Below, one piece after another: positions 18,236-29,192 of a stretch of 64,000 bases of DNA. Origin of the DNA: Anniella stebbinsi (Eukaryota; Chordata; Lepidosauria; Squamata; Anniellidae); the NCBI GenBank assembly GCA_029215795.1, contig JARDYH010000002.1, positions 9,727,001 through 9,791,000 of the forward strand, read 5' to 3'. Position 1 is the first letter of the stretch. Every line of letters starts with the position of its first letter. A program made the translations under genes and the position numbers. The notes beneath the pieces are model-generated. The model did not search any database and was not told the origin of the DNA. It saw nothing but the letters and a program-made list of their open reading frames with translations.

Positions 18236-20690
18236 TGTATTTATTTATTTATTTATTACATCTTTATACTGCCCATCAGCCAAAGCTCTCTGGGCAGTGC
18301 ACAGTTAAAAACCATAAGAACAACAATATAAATTTAAGCACTAAAAAGTTAAAAAGGCTGTATAAAATGAGCTACATGAAAACCAGGTAAAGCCTCTGTA
18401 AAAAGGTATGTTTTCAGGAGGTGTTTAAAAGATGTAATGTTTTCTGCCTCCCGAATCGCACGAGGGAGGGTTTTCCAGAGGGTGGGCACTGCTACAGAGA
18501 AGGCCCTGCCGCTGAGGTTCTTCATGGCGGCATTTCATTCATCTCGGAATGGCCAGTAGATCCTCCTCTGAGGACCATAGTTGTCGTCCAGGTTTATATA
18601 AGGGGAGGTGGTCTGCTAGGTATGCTGGTCCCAAGTTGTTTAGGGCTTTGTAGGATAACAGCATAACCTTGTATGTTGCTCAGTAGCAAACAGGCAGCCA
18701 GTGCAGTTCTTTTAATTCAGGTGTTATATGAGCAGAGATTGGTGTCCCCGTGAGCACCCTAGCTGCTGCATTCTGCACTAGCTGCAGCTTCCGAACCACA
18801 TACGTGGTTAGCCCCACATAGAGTGCATTACAGTAGTCAAGTCGTGAGGTTACCAGTGTATGAATGACCGTGGCAAGGCTATCCCTATCCAGGAATGGGC
18901 GTAGTTGGCGTACCAACCAAAGCTGATAATGGGCGCTCTGGGCCACGAGGTCACCTGGGCCTCCAGTGATAGAGATAGATCCAGGATCACTCCCAAACTA
19001 CGGACCTGCTCCTTCGGATGGAGTGCAACCCCATCCAGAACAGGAAAACACCCCAGTTCCCAGACCTCTGTCTCATTGGGATTCAGCTTCAGTTTGTTGG
19101 CCTTCATCCAAGCCATAACTGTATCCAGGCACTGGTTCAGTTTGTGCACAGCCTCTCCCGATTCAGATGTTACAGAGAGATAAAGCTGGGTAACATCAGC
19201 ATACTGGTGACACCTTGCTCCAAATATCCTGATGACTGCTCCCAACAGCTTCAAATAGATATTAAATAACATTGGGTAAAGGATGGTGCCCTGAGGCACC
19301 CCATAGTTCAACTGCCATGGGGCAGAAGTACATCCCCCCAATGCTATTTTCTGGAACTGACCCTGCAAGTATGAGCTGAACCACTGTAAAACAGTGCCAC
19401 CAACTCCCAACTCACAGAGGCGTTCCAGGAGAATACTGTGGTCAACGGTATCAAAAGCCAATGAGAGATCAAGGAGTAGTAACAGGGTCGCACTCCCCCT
19501 GTCCCTCTCCCGAAGAAGGTCATCCATCAAGGTGACCAAGGCTGGTTCCATCCCAAAACCAGGCCTGAACCCAGACTGGAATGGATCCAGATAATCAGTT
19601 TCATCCATTGCTCCTGCAGCTGAGATGCTACCACTCTCTCGAGCACCTTGCTGGAAAATGGGGTATTGGCGACTGGATGATAGTTATCGTAACTCTCTGG
19701 ATCGAGGGAGGGTTTTTTTCAGGAGTGTTGCACTGCTGCCTCCTTTAAGCCAGCAGGGACCACCCCATCATGCAATGATGCGTTCACCATCCCCTGATCC
19801 AGTCAATCAGCCCCCCGCGGCTGGCTCGAATAAGCCATGACGGGCAAAGGCCGAGAGAGCATGTGGTGGGTCAAATAAATGCAAGCCACTTGTCCACATC
19901 CTCAGGCTCCAAAAGCTGAAATTGATCCCACAAAACAAGATAAGACAATGCACTGGACACCTCAGCAGACACTGAATCAATAGCAGCATTCAAGTCAGCA
20001 TGAAGGTGAGCGATTTTATCCTCAAAGTGTCTTGCAAATTCTTCACAGTGAGCCTCCGAGGTGGGTTAGATGTAAGCAACCCTCGTACCACCTGGAAAAT
20101 CTCAGCTGGACGACAGCCTGAGGATGCGATGGAGGCAGCACAATAAACCTTCTTTGTTGCCTTCACTGCCACGCAGTAGGCATGATTGTACACTCTTACG
20201 CGTGTTCGGTCACTTTCAAGACGAGTCTTACGCCACTTACGCTCCAGCCATCTTCTGACCTGTTTCATTGCCCGGAGCTCCCCAGTAAACCAAGGAGCCT
20301 TCCGAGCTCCACAATGTCAAAGAGGGCACTCGGGAGCGATTGTGTCGATGGCCCTTCGCACTTCACCATTCCAAAGTATGACAAGGGCCTCAACAGAATC
20401 GCCGGATCTGGCTACTGAAAATTCCCCCAGAGCATTCAGGAATCGTTCAGATTCCATAAGTCTCTGGGGGCGGACCATCTTAATGGGTTCCCCACCTCTG
20501 CAGGGAGGGACTGTCACCGTGAGACCAAATTTCACCAGGAAGTGGTCTGACCATGACAACGGGGTAGTTTCCATCCCCCCAATATTCAGACCGCCCCCCT
20601 CACATCCTGAGGCAACGACCAAGTCAAGGGTATGCCCTGCCCTATGTGTTGGGCCTGTGACAAATTAAAATGAAGGTGTTTTAATTCTCA
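18236..20690 (-). mobile_element. L2-type LINE, minus strand, 5'-truncated (2.45 kb)
   Basis: Read on the minus strand, the element has the end of the endonuclease region, a linker, the reverse-transcriptase palm, the C-terminal region, and a 3' UTR ending in an ATTT tail repeat at 18237-18258. It stops at about 20690, inside the endonuclease region, so it is 5'-truncated. It belongs to a different subfamily from 33641-35740; the 61000-62010 fragment is related to it. Several frameshifts and a damaged catalytic motif make it inactive. Confidence 0.88.
18680..20640 (-). pseudogene. L2-type LINE polyprotein remnant (EN end, RT, C-term)
   Basis: Three broken frames in order on the minus strand. 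20622-20317 contains WSDHFLVKFGLTVTVP (endonuclease end). 20268-19990 is the linker (RRWLERKWRKTRLESDRTRV). 19608-18850 is the palm, with DPFQSGFRPGFG, LLDLSLAFDTVDHSILLERL (motif A, Asp present), YGVPQGTILYPMLFN (motif B) and HQYADVTQLYLS, where the second Asp of YADD is Val. 18946-18680 follows with SRLDYCNALYVGL and QLVQNAAARVLTGTP. Loss of a metal-binding Asp would abolish polymerase activity. The product acted in target-primed reverse transcription. Confidence 0.88.
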
Positions 20691-21060
20691 CCAAACCTCA
20701 TCAATGTTGGAGTCAATTACACTTCCCTGGTGAAGTGATTCCATGGATAGAGACTTCCAACCATCTGGAGAACATTGCCTTCATTATCTCTCATTGATGA
20801 AACATCAAACTGGACTTGGTGCAAGCCCCAAGCCAAACCAAAGATGGCCTGCCAGCATTCATCATTCTGTGGGCACAGTCCAGACCATCATTCGCCTTCT
20901 CCTTCTTAAAGTACGAGCAAGTCAAAAATATCACAAACAAATAAGAGCCTTCACAGGCACACCGGTCCAAGTCCATCCAAAATTGCTGCCATCACAACAA
21001 GTTTTTCCAATAATTCAGAGGGAAAGAAAGGAGAGGGATTAAAAATAGATTTCTTCCAAA
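20691..21060. other. No recognised feature
   Basis: Low-repeat sequence without coding signal. Confidence 0.35.
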
Positions 21061-21765
21061 TGAAATTAGGTCAGAAAACGGCCCTTAAATAATTGTGCTT
21101 GTACCACACAAAATGGTCTGATTTTTTTAAAAAAAGAAAAGAAATGATGTCATGTGAGAAATAAATAAGATTCCCTAAATCCATAGCATTGTGTTGGACC
21201 AGAAATAATTTAGAGGATCTTAAGAGGGAGAAACACAAAGAATCGTAAAGGTGAGGAGTAAAGATAAGCATGATTCATAAATTGAAAGATGATATCCCTC
21301 CCCCACCCTCCTGTTCATCTATGGAATAATGCATGCAGCAAGTTAACAAGTGCTTCTTCAAGGGCATTGAAGGAGCAGCGCACATTAGATTTTGAAAATA
21401 GAAGAGCCAAAGACGAATGCGGCCAAAATGCTGAGGGTAATAATATTTTATTTCTGTAGTAATTGCCATGCATTGAACCTCGAGTTGACTCTGAAGATGT
21501 GTTCTCGGAAAGAGGAACAAAAGAATAAATAGAGGTAATCTGCAGAAATGGTTTGGCAAGGAATTTACTCATTACTGGAGAAGTAGAAGGGCAGCGACAA
21601 CAATAAAAGAGTCAAGGTTTTGTCATCTCGGGGCAGTGCATTAGGTGGCTCTGTGAGCAGAGCTCTGGAGGGCTCAAACCGGGCTGTTAATGAGCAGATT
21701 GCGCTTAATGGCTATGTTGAATGTTTCTGGTTAAAAGATGTATCATTTGTTGGAAGCATTCTTTT
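21061..21765. other. Candidate conserved noncoding segment
   Basis: Seven hundred bases with no recognised transposon, few CpGs and words such as 'tctgtagtaattgccatg', 'gttaatgagcagattgcg' and 'aaatggtttggcaagg'. The texture resembles vertebrate developmental enhancers. This is an impression; no alignment was possible. Confidence 0.3.
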
Positions 21766-21772
21766 AAAGAAA

Positions 21773-21773
<1 letters not shown>

Positions 21774-21843
<70 letters not shown>
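21774..21843. repeat. GT then GA microsatellite
   Basis: A GT repeat of about 44 bp is followed directly by a GA repeat of about 25 bp. Confidence 0.95.
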
Positions 21844-22164
21844 TTTGACAAAGCAAATAAATTAAATAAAAAAAATTAGGAATAGGCCAGCAGAAGGCTG
21901 CTTGTCCTGAAAATGACCTGGGGCCAATTCAGTGGCCGAAATGAACATCAACAGGGAGGCAGATATTTGACCAGGCTGCTTGAGATTGCGTGATTGCCAC
22001 CCCACCATCCTGTCCCAGTTCTCAAACGAGGAAAGGCTTATCTTGGCAGGGGGGCAGGAGAGGACAGCCTCTGGTGGTGGCTTCAGCACCTTCATACCTT
22101 CCTGGATGGGAGGCAGACTCTCCTTCTCCTCCTGCATTCCTTTGAAAGGCACTACACAGATCTT

Positions 22165-22268
22165 CCTAGGGTTATGGAGGTTGAACTATAGCTTCCAAAC
22201 CACCCAGCCATTGGCCTTTTCCACTGGGGATGATGGGAGTTGTAGTTCAACCCCTATGATCCCAGGCA
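22165..22268. repeat. Palindromic dispersed repeat (ZNF143-like word)
   Basis: 'agggttatggaggttgaact' and 'agttcaacccctatgatccc' are inverted. 'gatgggagttgtagttcaac' carries the GGGAGTTGTAGT core seen at 3547-3566. Confidence 0.5.
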
Positions 22269-22519
22269 AAGAAGATTAAGATAATGCTGGGAAAGGAAGG
22301 TGATAGTGGGTATTTGAGGGGTAACGGAAAGGCAATCTACTCATGATATGCCGGGCTTTTTGGACCCAGATGCTTCTTGCAGAACTGGTGTTCATCAATA
22401 GTACTGACATGTCTCCTATACAGATATGGGATTCTGCTTCTTTAGCCCCTGGCTTGCAAGTTCTTTGCATCCTTCCCCATTCCCATCATTGCTGGCACAA
22501 CATCCTTCTTTTTTGCAGC

Positions 22520-22960
22520 CATTAAAATGGCAGCCGTATTTCTCAGTTTGCCTCTGATCATCCTGTTAGATCTCCTACCAATTTATTTCGCCTCTTGCTT
22601 CTCCTCACTTTCCGGATTTAATTCCAAGTAATCTTTTCCTTCTTCTTCTTCTTTTAAATTCCAGGCTTAAGCCACCGGCACATAACGGCATGCCTCCAAT
22701 TCATCCTCCTTATTATGCATGCTCCTTGCATTTGGGCCCATTCTTTTTCACTTTGAAACCAACACATGGTCCATTACTTTCTCCTTCCCCATGCCAGACA
22801 CGTTCAAATTATTTCCTTGCCCGACAGGTCTGCATATTGCCCTGATAATAAAGTAATCTGCAGAAATGGAGACTGGAATTTTACCTGACTCTAAATGCCA
22901 GTTGTATGAATGTAGGGGGAAATATCAAGCAATTGCAGCTGCTGGCTTGTTCCCAATGAT
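22520..22960. other. Candidate conserved noncoding segment
   Basis: No repeat is recognised. The stretch is AT-rich, with 'gccctgataataaagtaatc' and 'gaaatatcaagcaattgcag'. Conservation is inferred only from texture. Confidence 0.25.
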
Positions 22961-25130
22961 CTTTCCTAACCCCAAATGGCGGGAGCTGGTTTGAAAATAT
23001 GTTGTGAATATATAGTAGGTGCTTCCTCCTTCTCTTTCTCCCTCAACACCTTTCCCTGTTACAGTAAGAGCAGCTTCAGATGAATTCTTTGACAGATAAA
23101 ACACCCAAGAGATTCTGGATGATTAATACATAGAGAGCAAAGGTCTGAGAGATGCTTCAGAGTATGTCTAACTTTGAGCTGTACACTAGATGGAATGAAC
23201 ACTTGCAAATAGTTGGAATAGTTGCACCAAAATCTCCAGTTTTGAAATGTTGGATCTGAAATTCTAAATTTCAGTTACATGGGCTGAACGTGAAGGATGA
23301 CCTCAAATGTTTAAAATTTGAGCTTTTTAGACTGGTTGATATGCCTTGATTTGTTTTGGTTTTGCAGACACAAAATATTAAAACATTTGCCAACTGTGGT
23401 GGCCAGGTGACCTACTTTACTATTTTGGAGAGCTGACACAGGACAGTCCTCTGTTTCAAGGGCTGTCTAGCCCAAGAACCCTAAAAGAGAACAAGAGGCT
23501 TAAAGTTGCCTATCAGAAAGCTGTGCAGATATGCTGGTCACCTAATCAGTCTTCTCTTCTATGGCGAAGTATATGGTATTTCTATTTAAATTACCCAAAT
23601 CAGTTCTAAATTTGCACTCATATACCTAAATTTTTATATGCAAATGTTATGCAAATTAGTGTATCCTTTTTTATCCTCTTTTTGAGTAATGCATTTCTTA
23701 TTTTTTGGGGTGATGCATAAGTGGCCACCCTGATCCCGACTGTCCAACATGAAATAGCAGTCCATGTCAACTATCAAACGCTGGCAAATGTCAGCTACTG
23801 AAATCTAGTATTATATCTGTCAAGGTTCCTTCTATGTCCTGGACCCCCTGAGCAACTCCTTAAGGATCTCTGCCTTCTTAAGAGTCCCACCTTCCTTCTT
23901 TTTACCTTCTCCTTCCCAGTAAAGTGGGATTAAGGCTGTAGACATGGGGTGACTGGAATACCAGGTACTTGATGTTTCACACCAAAGTTTACTAATATAT
24001 TAAATGAGCAAATTACAATAAAAAGCATTTAGTCAATAGAGCTGAGTGCTACAAAAGGCATTAAAAGAAAATTAAAGTTGCAAAAATGCAAGTTCTTTTA
24101 TCCTACGCTTCACCAAGACTTCTTCAAGCTGCATCTTTCTGCTCCTTCCTTATGCTATGGTATTGCCTGGCTCGCTTTCTCTGGCTGGTTCTCTCCTTTT
24201 ATACCCTCTTCCCCCAAAAGTTGGGATTATTTCCTGACATTAAAGTGGAGAGCGCTTTTACACTCAGCTCTGTTCAAATGAAGTCCAAGGATGTGAGGCC
24301 TGCATTTCCTGGGGAGTGTTTTCAAATCCTTCAGCATGTGTGACTTGGGGATGTCAGCCAGTAGCCATATGACCCCTTCTGCCAAAATCACTCAAGAGCA
24401 GGTGAATGCATTCAGGGTCCTCCAGACACCAGATCCATAATGCAAGTTCTGGAAAAGCAGACTTTGGGAGAATCTCCAATTAACTCTTCAGGAAAGTCCA
24501 ACATTGGTTGAACAGAAGCTCCTCCACTTGACAGGGCTCCTGTGCTCATAATTAAATAGGGGAGCAGTGAGCCAGGCCATGCCTGCCAGACCCTTCCCAG
24601 ATATCACCCACTTCACCAGCCCAACCCACATCTGCAACGGAGAGGCCTTCAGGTACAGACCTGTGCGGACAGAGGGTCCTGCATGACTAGGAGCCACATA
24701 AGATTCCCAAACATGTGGAAGTTTTTCTGGGTACAGCAGTGCATGCGAAGGCTTCCCTTGTGCAGATATCCACATCCGGGGCAGGGGGGAGGACCAACAG
24801 GGTGTGTGTCATTGGGGGGGGCATTCAGTCATTTGGGGCATTCAGTCAAACTCCTCAGCCCTCATGAATGAAGAGGGCTCAAGTGTAGAGCTTAACTAAG
24901 CTCTTCTATCTCCAAACACAACCTGACAATGGTGTTGCATTGAAGCTGCAAGGAATGCTGGGTGGGTGCCCGAAGCTGAGTGGTAGCTCACATGCTTTGC
25001 CCAAAGAAGGTCCCACCCAGGGGTGGGTGGGGCTGTCTGTAACTCTGGAAAGTCATTGACACTGGCTGGTCAGTATGGACCAGGGATGTTGAGCCAACCC
25101 TACACTGATAGGCAATACCTCTACAGGGTT
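22961..25130. other. No recognised feature over about 2 kb
   Basis: No frame with protein-like composition, no tRNA or other RNA fold, and no repeat that I can name. A short TTTATG/GCAAAT-rich piece at about 23620-23720 may belong to the AT-rich dispersed repeat. Confidence 0.35.
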
Positions 25131-25305
25131 TCAATGTAGCGTAGTGGTCAGAGTCTTGGACTGGGATTCGGAAGACCTGGGTTCTAGTCCCCACTCAGCT
25201 GTGAAGCTCACTGGGTGATTTTGGGTCAGTCAACCTAAATTCACACGGTTGTTGTGAGGACTAAATGGGCTCCTTGGAGGAAAAAAAGGTAAGATACAAA
25301 TATAA

Positions 25306-25340
<35 letters not shown>

Positions 25341-25345
25341 ATCTT
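25131..25345 (+). mobile_element. tRNA-derived SINE (MIR/CORE-like) with AAAT tail
   Basis: The tRNA-like head has an A-box-like TAGCGTAGTGGTCAGAG and a B box GGTTCTAGTCC at 25180-25190. It is followed by a CORE/MIR-like body (CACTGGGTGATTTTGGGTCAGTC..., GGTTGTTGTGAGGACTAAAT) and an AAAT repeat tail at about 25304-25342. The minus-strand relative is at 58505-58760. The SINE would be transcribed by RNA polymerase III and mobilised by a LINE. Confidence 0.85.
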
Positions 25346-25476
25346 CAGACAGGGCTCATTCCTATCCCAACCTGGACCCCTGAAGAACTATCTCTGTCCA
25401 TGCAAGCCTGACTGGCCTTCCCCACATCCTATCTGTGGCTGACTCATGATTGGTCAGAATGGGACAGAAGCCTTCT

Positions 25477-25760
25477 TGGTGTCCATACCTAAGTTGTGGA
25501 ACAAATTACTCCATTAGATTACTGTTTTCCACCAATAGTTTCAAACTTTCCTGTTCCAGCAAGCATTTTGTATTGTGAGCTGATGTGGTAGACACTTGTT
25601 TTAGAATGTTTTTATCTGCCACACCTTTTCCCAGTTTTATGCTGCAGTTTTATTTCTTTTATGGGATTGTTTTCTTTCTTTCTTTGAATGTTGTAAGCCA
25701 CCTTGAGTGATGCAAATGGGTTGGAAGGATGGGGTATAAGTTTTCAACATAAATAAGGGA
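25477..25760 (+). mobile_element. LINE 3' end fragment
   Basis: 'ccatacctaagttgtggaac' resembles the 'PRLWN' C-terminal phrase. The tail 'gtaagccaccttgagtgatg' and 'ggggtataag' are typical of vertebrate L2/CR1-group 3' UTRs. It is diverged. Confidence 0.5.
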
Positions 25761-26339
25761 AAACAGAATGCAGAACTAGAAATGCAAGTAAAGTCCTTTC
25801 GCTGGAGGAAAGGCTCTCCAATTTGCTAAGTTCTCTGTCCAAAGCAGTAGGCTACAATTAATACAGCAAAGCGAATAAACAAAAGCCCTCTATAGCGCAT
25901 ACTGGAAATTGGTCTGAGTATCTGAGTATCTCATAAAGTGTCATGTTTTGGAGATGTAGACGTTCACAAATAGACCACACCCATCTTTTGTGGATTTGTT
26001 CAATGATTGCTCCCTTTCCGAAGGAAGTTCTAGTGAGAATTACTATGACCCTAGAAGCCTCACACAAGCCAGGAGATGCATAGACCCTGGTGGGTCATGT
26101 CCTTGGAATGTGGCAGAAGGTAATGGGGAACAGCTCACTAAGGCTATACTGACTACATCATACTACAAAATTGGAAACCTACAAGGACTCCAACCGTGAG
26201 GAAATTGGATGGAAGGTCTCATTGCCTGAGATGGCCATTAAAAGATGTTCTATACTAAACTACAAAAGGATGACAGTTTTCTGGATATATGAGAAAATGT
26301 TTCTTGAGCTGTCTGCGGATTGAAATACATTGAAAGAAA
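25761..26339. other. No recognised feature
   Basis: No coding signal or recognised repeat. Confidence 0.35.
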
Positions 26340-26462
26340 AGGGCAACAAAATGGTACAAGGGGCTGGAGCAACTCCCCAATGAGGGAAGGTTACAACTGT
26401 TGGGATTGTTTAGCTTGGAGAAAAGGAGGGTAAGAGGAGACTTGTATAGAGGTGTACAAAAT

Positions 26463-26475
26463 AATAATACTAATA

Positions 26476-26511
<36 letters not shown>

Positions 26512-26512
26512 T
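26463..26512. repeat. AAT and TA microsatellite
   Basis: AAT-type repeats followed by about 35 bp of TA repeat. This is the tail side of the antisense L2 that begins at about 26512. Confidence 0.9.
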
Positions 26513-26586
26513 TCTTACCCACCTCTCCCTCTGGATCGAGGTGGTGTACAACAACAAATACAAAACACTATAAAATACATATATAA

Positions 26587-28411
26587 TAGGGGTGTGCACG
26601 GACCCCCCGGATCGGATCGGGACCCGGATCGGGACCTCCAATTTTGTCCCGGACCGGTTCGGACAAAATCGGAGGCCCCCCGGACCGGATCGAGTCCGAT
26701 CCCGACCCAAAAATCGTACATTTTTGGATCGGCCGCCATTTTTTTCCCCATAGACTTGCATTGCAATGCAAGTCTATGAGGAAAAAATGGCGGCGGGTGG
26801 GTAAGGGGGGGCCTAACTCCCTCCCCCCCCGGGGCCGTCCGCTGTGGATGGCCCCGGCAGGTAAGCCCCCTCCCCCGCGCTCCCTACCCCCCCTGGGGCC
26901 GCCCGCTTCCATCCGCTGGCGCCCGCGGGCGCCAGCGGATAGAAGCGGACGGCTCCGGGGGGGGTAAGCCCCCTTCCCCGCCACTGCTTACCTTCTCGGC
27001 CCGTCCGCTCCCGTCCGGCGCCGGCGGCTACTACCAGCGGGCTCCGCGGCCTACTCTCGAGTAGCGCGCCGGGTGATTACATCACCCGGCGCACCACCCT
27101 GGAGCAGGCCGCGGAGCCTGCTGGGAGTAGTAGGCGCCGGCGCCGGACGGGAGCCGCCGGGCCGGGCAGGTAAGGGCCCCCCTCCCCCCTCCGCGCGCCC
27201 CCTCCTCCCCTCCACGCACCCCCTCCTTACCTTCCCGGCCCGGCGGCTCCCGGCCGGCGCCGGCGCCTACTACTTCCAGCAGGCTCCGCGGCCTGCTCTA
27301 GAGTAGCGCGCCGGGTGATGACATCACCTGGCACGCCACCCTAGAGCAGGCCGCGGAGCCTGCTGGGAGTAGTAGGCGCCGGCGCCGGGACGGGAGCCGC
27401 CGGGCCGGGCAGGTAAGGGCCCCCCTCCCCCCTCCCCCCTCCGCGTGCCCCCTCCTCCCCTCCACGCACCCCCTCCTTACCTTCCCTGCCCGGCGGCTCC
27501 CGGCCGGCGCCGGCGCCTACTACTTCTAGCAGGCTCCGCGGCCTGCTCTAGAGTAGCGCGCCGGGTGATGACATCACCCGGCGCGCCACCCTAGAGCAGG
27601 CTGCGGAGCCTGCTGGTAGTAGTAGGCGCCGGCGCCGGACGGGAGCCGCCGGGCCGGGCAGGTAAGGGCCCCCCTCCCCCCTCCGCACGCCCCCTCCTCC
27701 CCTCCACGCACCCCCTCCTTACCTTCCCGGCCCGGCGGCTCCCGGCCGGCGCCGGCGCCTACTACTTCCAGCAGGCTCCGCGGCCTGCTCTAGAGTAGCG
27801 CGCCGGGTGATGACATCACCCGGCGCGCCACCCTAGAGCAGGCCGCGGAGCCTGCTGGGAGTAGTAGGTGCCGGCGCCGGGACGGGAGCCGCCGGGCCGG
27901 GCAGGTAAGGGCCCCCTCCCCCCTCCCCCCTCCGCGCGCCCCCTCCTCCCCTCCACGCACCCCCTCCTTACCTTCCCTGCCCGGCGGCTCCCGGCCGGCG
28001 CCGGCACCTACTACTACCAGCAGGCTCCGCGGCCTGCTCTAGAGTAGCGCGCCGGGTGATGACATCACCCGGCGCGCCACCCTAGAGCAGGCCGCGGAGC
28101 CTGCTAGTAGTAGTAGGCGCCGGCGCCGGACGGGAGCCACCGGGCCGAGAAGGTAAGCGCCCCCCTCCTCCCCCCCCCGCTGTCCACTTTCATCGGCGGG
28201 CGCCCGCTGGCGCCCGCCAATGGAAGCGGCGGTGGGCGCCAGTGGGCGCCCACCGATCCGCCGATCCGCCGAACCGGTTCGGAGCTTTTTCGGACCGGTT
28301 CGAATTGGATCGGCCGATCCAGCTGCGGGATCGGAAATCGGATAATTTATCCGATTTCCCACTGGATCGGACTCGGATCGTGGATCGGGTCCGATCCAGT
28401 GCACATCCCTA
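26587..28411. mobile_element. Family B GC-rich hAT-like element, five-unit copy
   Basis: 1,825 bp with ends TAGGGGTGTGCAC and GTGCACATCCCTA. A perfect 8-bp duplication ATATATAA lies at 26579-26586 and 28412-28419. Module order: terminal ATCGG-rich inverted pairs, the 30-bp palindrome (26749-26778), a CCGCTGGCGCCC palindrome (about 26915-26945), then five palindromic units whose GGGTGATNACATCACC centres start at 27071, 27313, 27563, 27805 and 28054. Next come a second GCGCC-rich palindrome and ATCGGATAATTTATCCGAT. CpG density is very high. There is no transposase. Orientation is reversed relative to 9668 and 40596. Confidence 0.95.
27071..28070. repeat. Tandem array of palindromic units, 242/250 bp
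   Basis: Centre-to-centre spacings are 242, 250, 242 and 249 bp. The longer units carry an extra G in CCGGGACGGG and an extra CTCCCCC step, so the array repeats as a dimer of about 492 bp. Each unit is inverted about the sequence GGGTGATGACATCACCC. The arms include GCAGGCTCCGCGGCCTGCTC, then CTACTACT, GGCGCCGGC and CTTACCTTCC, with reverse complements on the other side ending GGTAAGGG. Confidence 0.92.
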
Positions 28412-29192
28412 ATATATAACTAATTAAAAACATGTAAAGTGAATACATTATTAAAAGGCATCTTAAAATTCAACTGCTTAGGCCTGCCGGAAGAGATCAG
28501 TCTTTATGGCTTTCTTAAATTCCAAGAGACAGTTAAGTTGACTAATCTCTCCTGGCAGCCCATTCCATAGTCTGGGAGCAGCAGAAGAGACAGTCCTCTG
28601 GGTAATGGTTGTCAGCCTAGCTTTTGCTGAATGGAGTAAAATTTTCCCAGAAGACCTGAGTGTGCAGGACGGATTATATGAGAGAAGGCGATCCCGCAGT
28701 AACTTGGAACTAAACCATGTTGGGCTTTAAAGGTAATAACCAGCACTTTCACCCAGAAACTGATTAGCAGCCAGTGGAGTGATTTTAAAGTTGTTGAAAT
28801 ATGGTCACCCCTAGGTGTACCATTGACCAACCTGGCTGCCGTATTTTGAATGAGCTGAAGTTTCCAAACTAGACACAAAGGTAGCCCTATGTACAGCGCA
28901 TTGCAGAAGTCGAGCCTCGGAGTTACCAGTGCGTGCACTACCATCTTTAGGTCTTCCAACTCTAGGAAGGGGCACAGTTGGCGTATCAGCTGAAGCTGAT
29001 AGTAGGCACTCCTGGCCGTCGCATCTATCTGGGGTGTCATTGGGAGCAACGGATCCAGGAACACCACCAAGCTGCATGGTATGGAGAAGGTGGATAGGGA
29101 GACATTTTTCTCCCTCTCCCATAATACTAGAACCCATTGGGCTCATCCCATGAAGCTGATTAGTGGGAGATTCAGGACAAATAAAAGGAAGT

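Larger units (their letters stand above)
26511..29075 (-). mobile_element. L2-type LINE, minus strand, split by a GC-rich hAT
   Basis: The antisense 3' UTR ('cccacctctccctctggatcg') lies at 26516-26586. It resumes after the insert at 28420 and continues into the C-terminal region on the minus strand (29070-28612: TARSAYYQLQLIRQLCPFLE, LVTPRLDFCNALYIGLPLC, QLIQNTAARLVNGTPRGDHI). The 5' end is at about 29075, where CR1 resumes. Excluding the insert it is about 735 bp, so it is strongly 5'-truncated. Confidence 0.85.

Noticed and set aside
25140..25210. Possible tRNA gene
   Set aside because: A and B boxes are present, but the body and AAAT tail show a tRNA-derived SINE; no cloverleaf acceptor stem was found.
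26568..26984. Long Gly/Pro/Arg-rich frames in the GC-rich elements (also 36935-37543, 41644-42231, 9811-10271)
   Set aside because: They lie in palindromic CpG-rich repeats, occur on both strands and several frames at once, and have no domain. GC-rich palindromes lack stops by composition.
27071..28070. CRISPR-like regular repeats
   Set aside because: Spacing is regular, but the whole 242-bp unit repeats with no unique spacers, and the context is a vertebrate transposon.
26587..28411. CpG-island promoter
   Set aside because: CpG density is high, but the boundaries coincide exactly with a transposon and its target duplications, so composition is explained by the element.
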